A stretch of 64,000 nucleotides of DNA from Lysobacterales bacterium (GTDB lineage Bacteria; Pseudomonadota; Gammaproteobacteria; Xanthomonadales; Rhodanobacteraceae): positions 186,001 through 250,000 of the forward strand of contig NSJK01000002.1 of the NCBI GenBank assembly GCA_002632325.1. Direction: 5' to 3'. The stretch's first letter is position 1, and each line of letters begins with the position of its first letter. Shown in pieces: positions 63,119 to 64,000 of the stretch. Both the position numbers and the translations under genes were made by a program. The notes beneath the pieces are model-generated. The model worked only from the letters and a program-made list of their open reading frames with translations. It was not told where the DNA came from and ran no database searches.

Positions 63119-64000
63119 TGCGCTTCTCCGTCGGGCCGATCGGCCTTGGGCGAGAGGATCAGGCGATTGGGATGCAGGCGGATCTCGCGGCTGAACTCAT
63201 CGAGGTTGCGCGAGGAGGATTCCAGATGATGGGTGATGACATCGATGCGACTCGACAGCGCCTGCAACAATTCGCTCAAATCCTGAACCGAGCGGCGCAC
63301 GTCGGCACGATTGTCCTTGGCGATACCAGAAAGGTCGGCGAGTGTCTGATCGAGCGTGGCGCGGGTGTGGCGCAATTCGGCGGCCAGATCGCGTGCTTGG
63401 CCGAGGATCGTGGTCAAGGCCTTGCGGTTGTCGGGCTTGAGCACGTCATCGAGCGAAGCCGACACGCCGGTCATGCGCTCGAGCAGGACGCGGGTCTGAT
63501 CGAGGATCGCCGGCGCTCGCGAGTCGATTGCGCCACCGATCGAATCGACGCGCTGCGACAGCGTGCGCACCAGCGGCTCGATCTGGGTGCGCGTGAGCGC
63601 GCTGATTTCCACCGCCAGATCATTCATCGCCACGAACATGTTGGCGCCTTCCTCGCCCCGGATCTCGGCGCCGGGCTTGAGCAGATCCTTGCTCGTACCC
63701 TCGTGGATGCCGATCGAAACATCGGCGAGCAGACCGCTCGACTGCAGCCGTGCGAGGCTGTCGGCGGGAATCGACCAGTCGCGACGGACATGCAGCACGA
63801 CCTTGTAGCGCGTACCCTGCGCGCTGCGCTCGGGCGTGATGGTGCCGATCTGACCGACGCGATAGCCTTCGTAGAACACCGGCGCGCCGTAGCGCAGGCC
63901 GGTGACATTGCGATAGCGCACCAGATAATCGCTGCTGGCCATGCCGCGTCCGGTAATCAGCGCGAGCGCCACCAGCAGCAGGATCGCCGCGATCACGACC
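63115..64000 (-). CDS. MCE-family (MlaD-like) lipid-transport protein, 5' end outside window
   Basis: The visible 294 residues start inside the N-terminal membrane helix (VIAAILLLVALALITG), so the true start lies beyond the right edge. The MCE domain follows (YLVRYRNVTGLRYGAPVFYEGYRVGQIGTI ... LQSSGLLADVSIGIHEGTS), then a long helical region (~130-275) with repeated heptad patterns like the tube-forming helices of MlaD/PqiB-type proteins. It would bind phospholipids in the periplasm as part of an ABC importer or exporter; the permease and ATPase genes are presumably upstream, outside the window. The downstream lipoprotein overlaps it by 4 bp. Confidence 0.9.
   Translation of the reverse strand, partial: VVIAAILLLVALALITGRGMASSDYLVRYRNVTGLRYGAPVFYEGYRVGQIGTITPERSAQGTRYKVVLHVRRDWSIPADSLARLQSSGLLADVSIGIHEGTSKDLLKPGAEIRGEEGANMFVAMNDLAVEISALTRTQIEPLVRTLSQRVDSIGGAIDSRAPAILDQTRVLLERMTGVSASLDDVLKPDNRKALTTILGQARDLAAELRHTRATLDQTLADLSGIAKDNRADVRRSVQDLSELLQALSSRIDVITHHLESSSRNLDEFSREIRLHPNRLILSPKADRPDGEAQ

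Overview
The window is high-GC chromosomal DNA from a gammaproteobacterium, most likely of the order Lysobacterales (Xanthomonadales). The evidence is gene content and order. The type II secretion cluster reads E-F-G-H-I-J-K-L-M-N-D, the Xanthomonas xps order with an N component and no classical gspC. A Pil-Chp chemosensory operon diverges from gshB-tonB-yqgE-ruvX-pyrB, and lptG-lptF diverges from pepA-(membrane protein)-holC, followed by upp and valS. I saw no rRNA, tRNA, CRISPR array, insertion sequence or prophage. The long open frames antisense to the real genes are a by-product of the high GC content.

Layout. 1-300: the 3' end of an OPT-family transporter. 310-5952: a leftward glycan cluster (Wzm/Wzt-type ABC exporter, SAM methyltransferase, a large unknown protein with a glycosyltransferase-like core, a family 2 glycosyltransferase). 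6175-10104: a periplasmic PpiC-type isomerase and two secreted proteins of unknown role. 10288-22162: the complete T2SS operon plus a small terminal lipoprotein. 22242-26814: purL and a putative exosortase-H-associated membrane protein. 26913-29527: two tandem DsbC proteins and XerD. 29658-31196: an unknown secreted protein and an RDD membrane protein. 31248-42833: pilG-pilI-pilJ-chpA-chpB-chpC, a twitching-motility chemosensory system without a pilH gene. 43222-48848: gshB, tonB, yqgE, ruvX, pyrB and an orphan lipoprotein. 48911-52927: a double-methyltransferase protein, the pilus retraction ATPase PilU and an acyltransferase. 52985-57753: lptG/lptF against pepA/holC. 57784-64000: upp, valS, rimI, a probable divergent holD, and an MCE-type lipid-transport pair that leaves the window.

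Themes. Most genes serve the envelope: protein secretion (T2SS, with DsbC and PpiC folding helpers), surface glycan synthesis and export (Wzm/Wzt, glycosyltransferases, methyltransferases, acyltransferase), LPS transport (LptFG), phospholipid transport (MCE) and type IV pilus control (Pil-Chp, PilU). Many neighbours are joined by 1-4 bp start/stop overlaps, which fixes several start codons that would otherwise be doubtful.

The most noteworthy observations are: a palindromic GGGAATCGG-type repeat lodged in frame inside the GspH prepilin leader, with no ATG, GTG or TTG codon between it and the cleavage site; a GspE that has lost all four zinc-binding cysteines; a Pil-Chp operon without pilH; a glycan-cluster protein that seems to join a PqqD/RRE-like winged-helix domain to a glycosyltransferase fold; a likely unannotated psi clamp-loader subunit (HolD) upstream of rimI; and a clean palindrome next to a consensus -35 box in the pilG/gshB divergent region.
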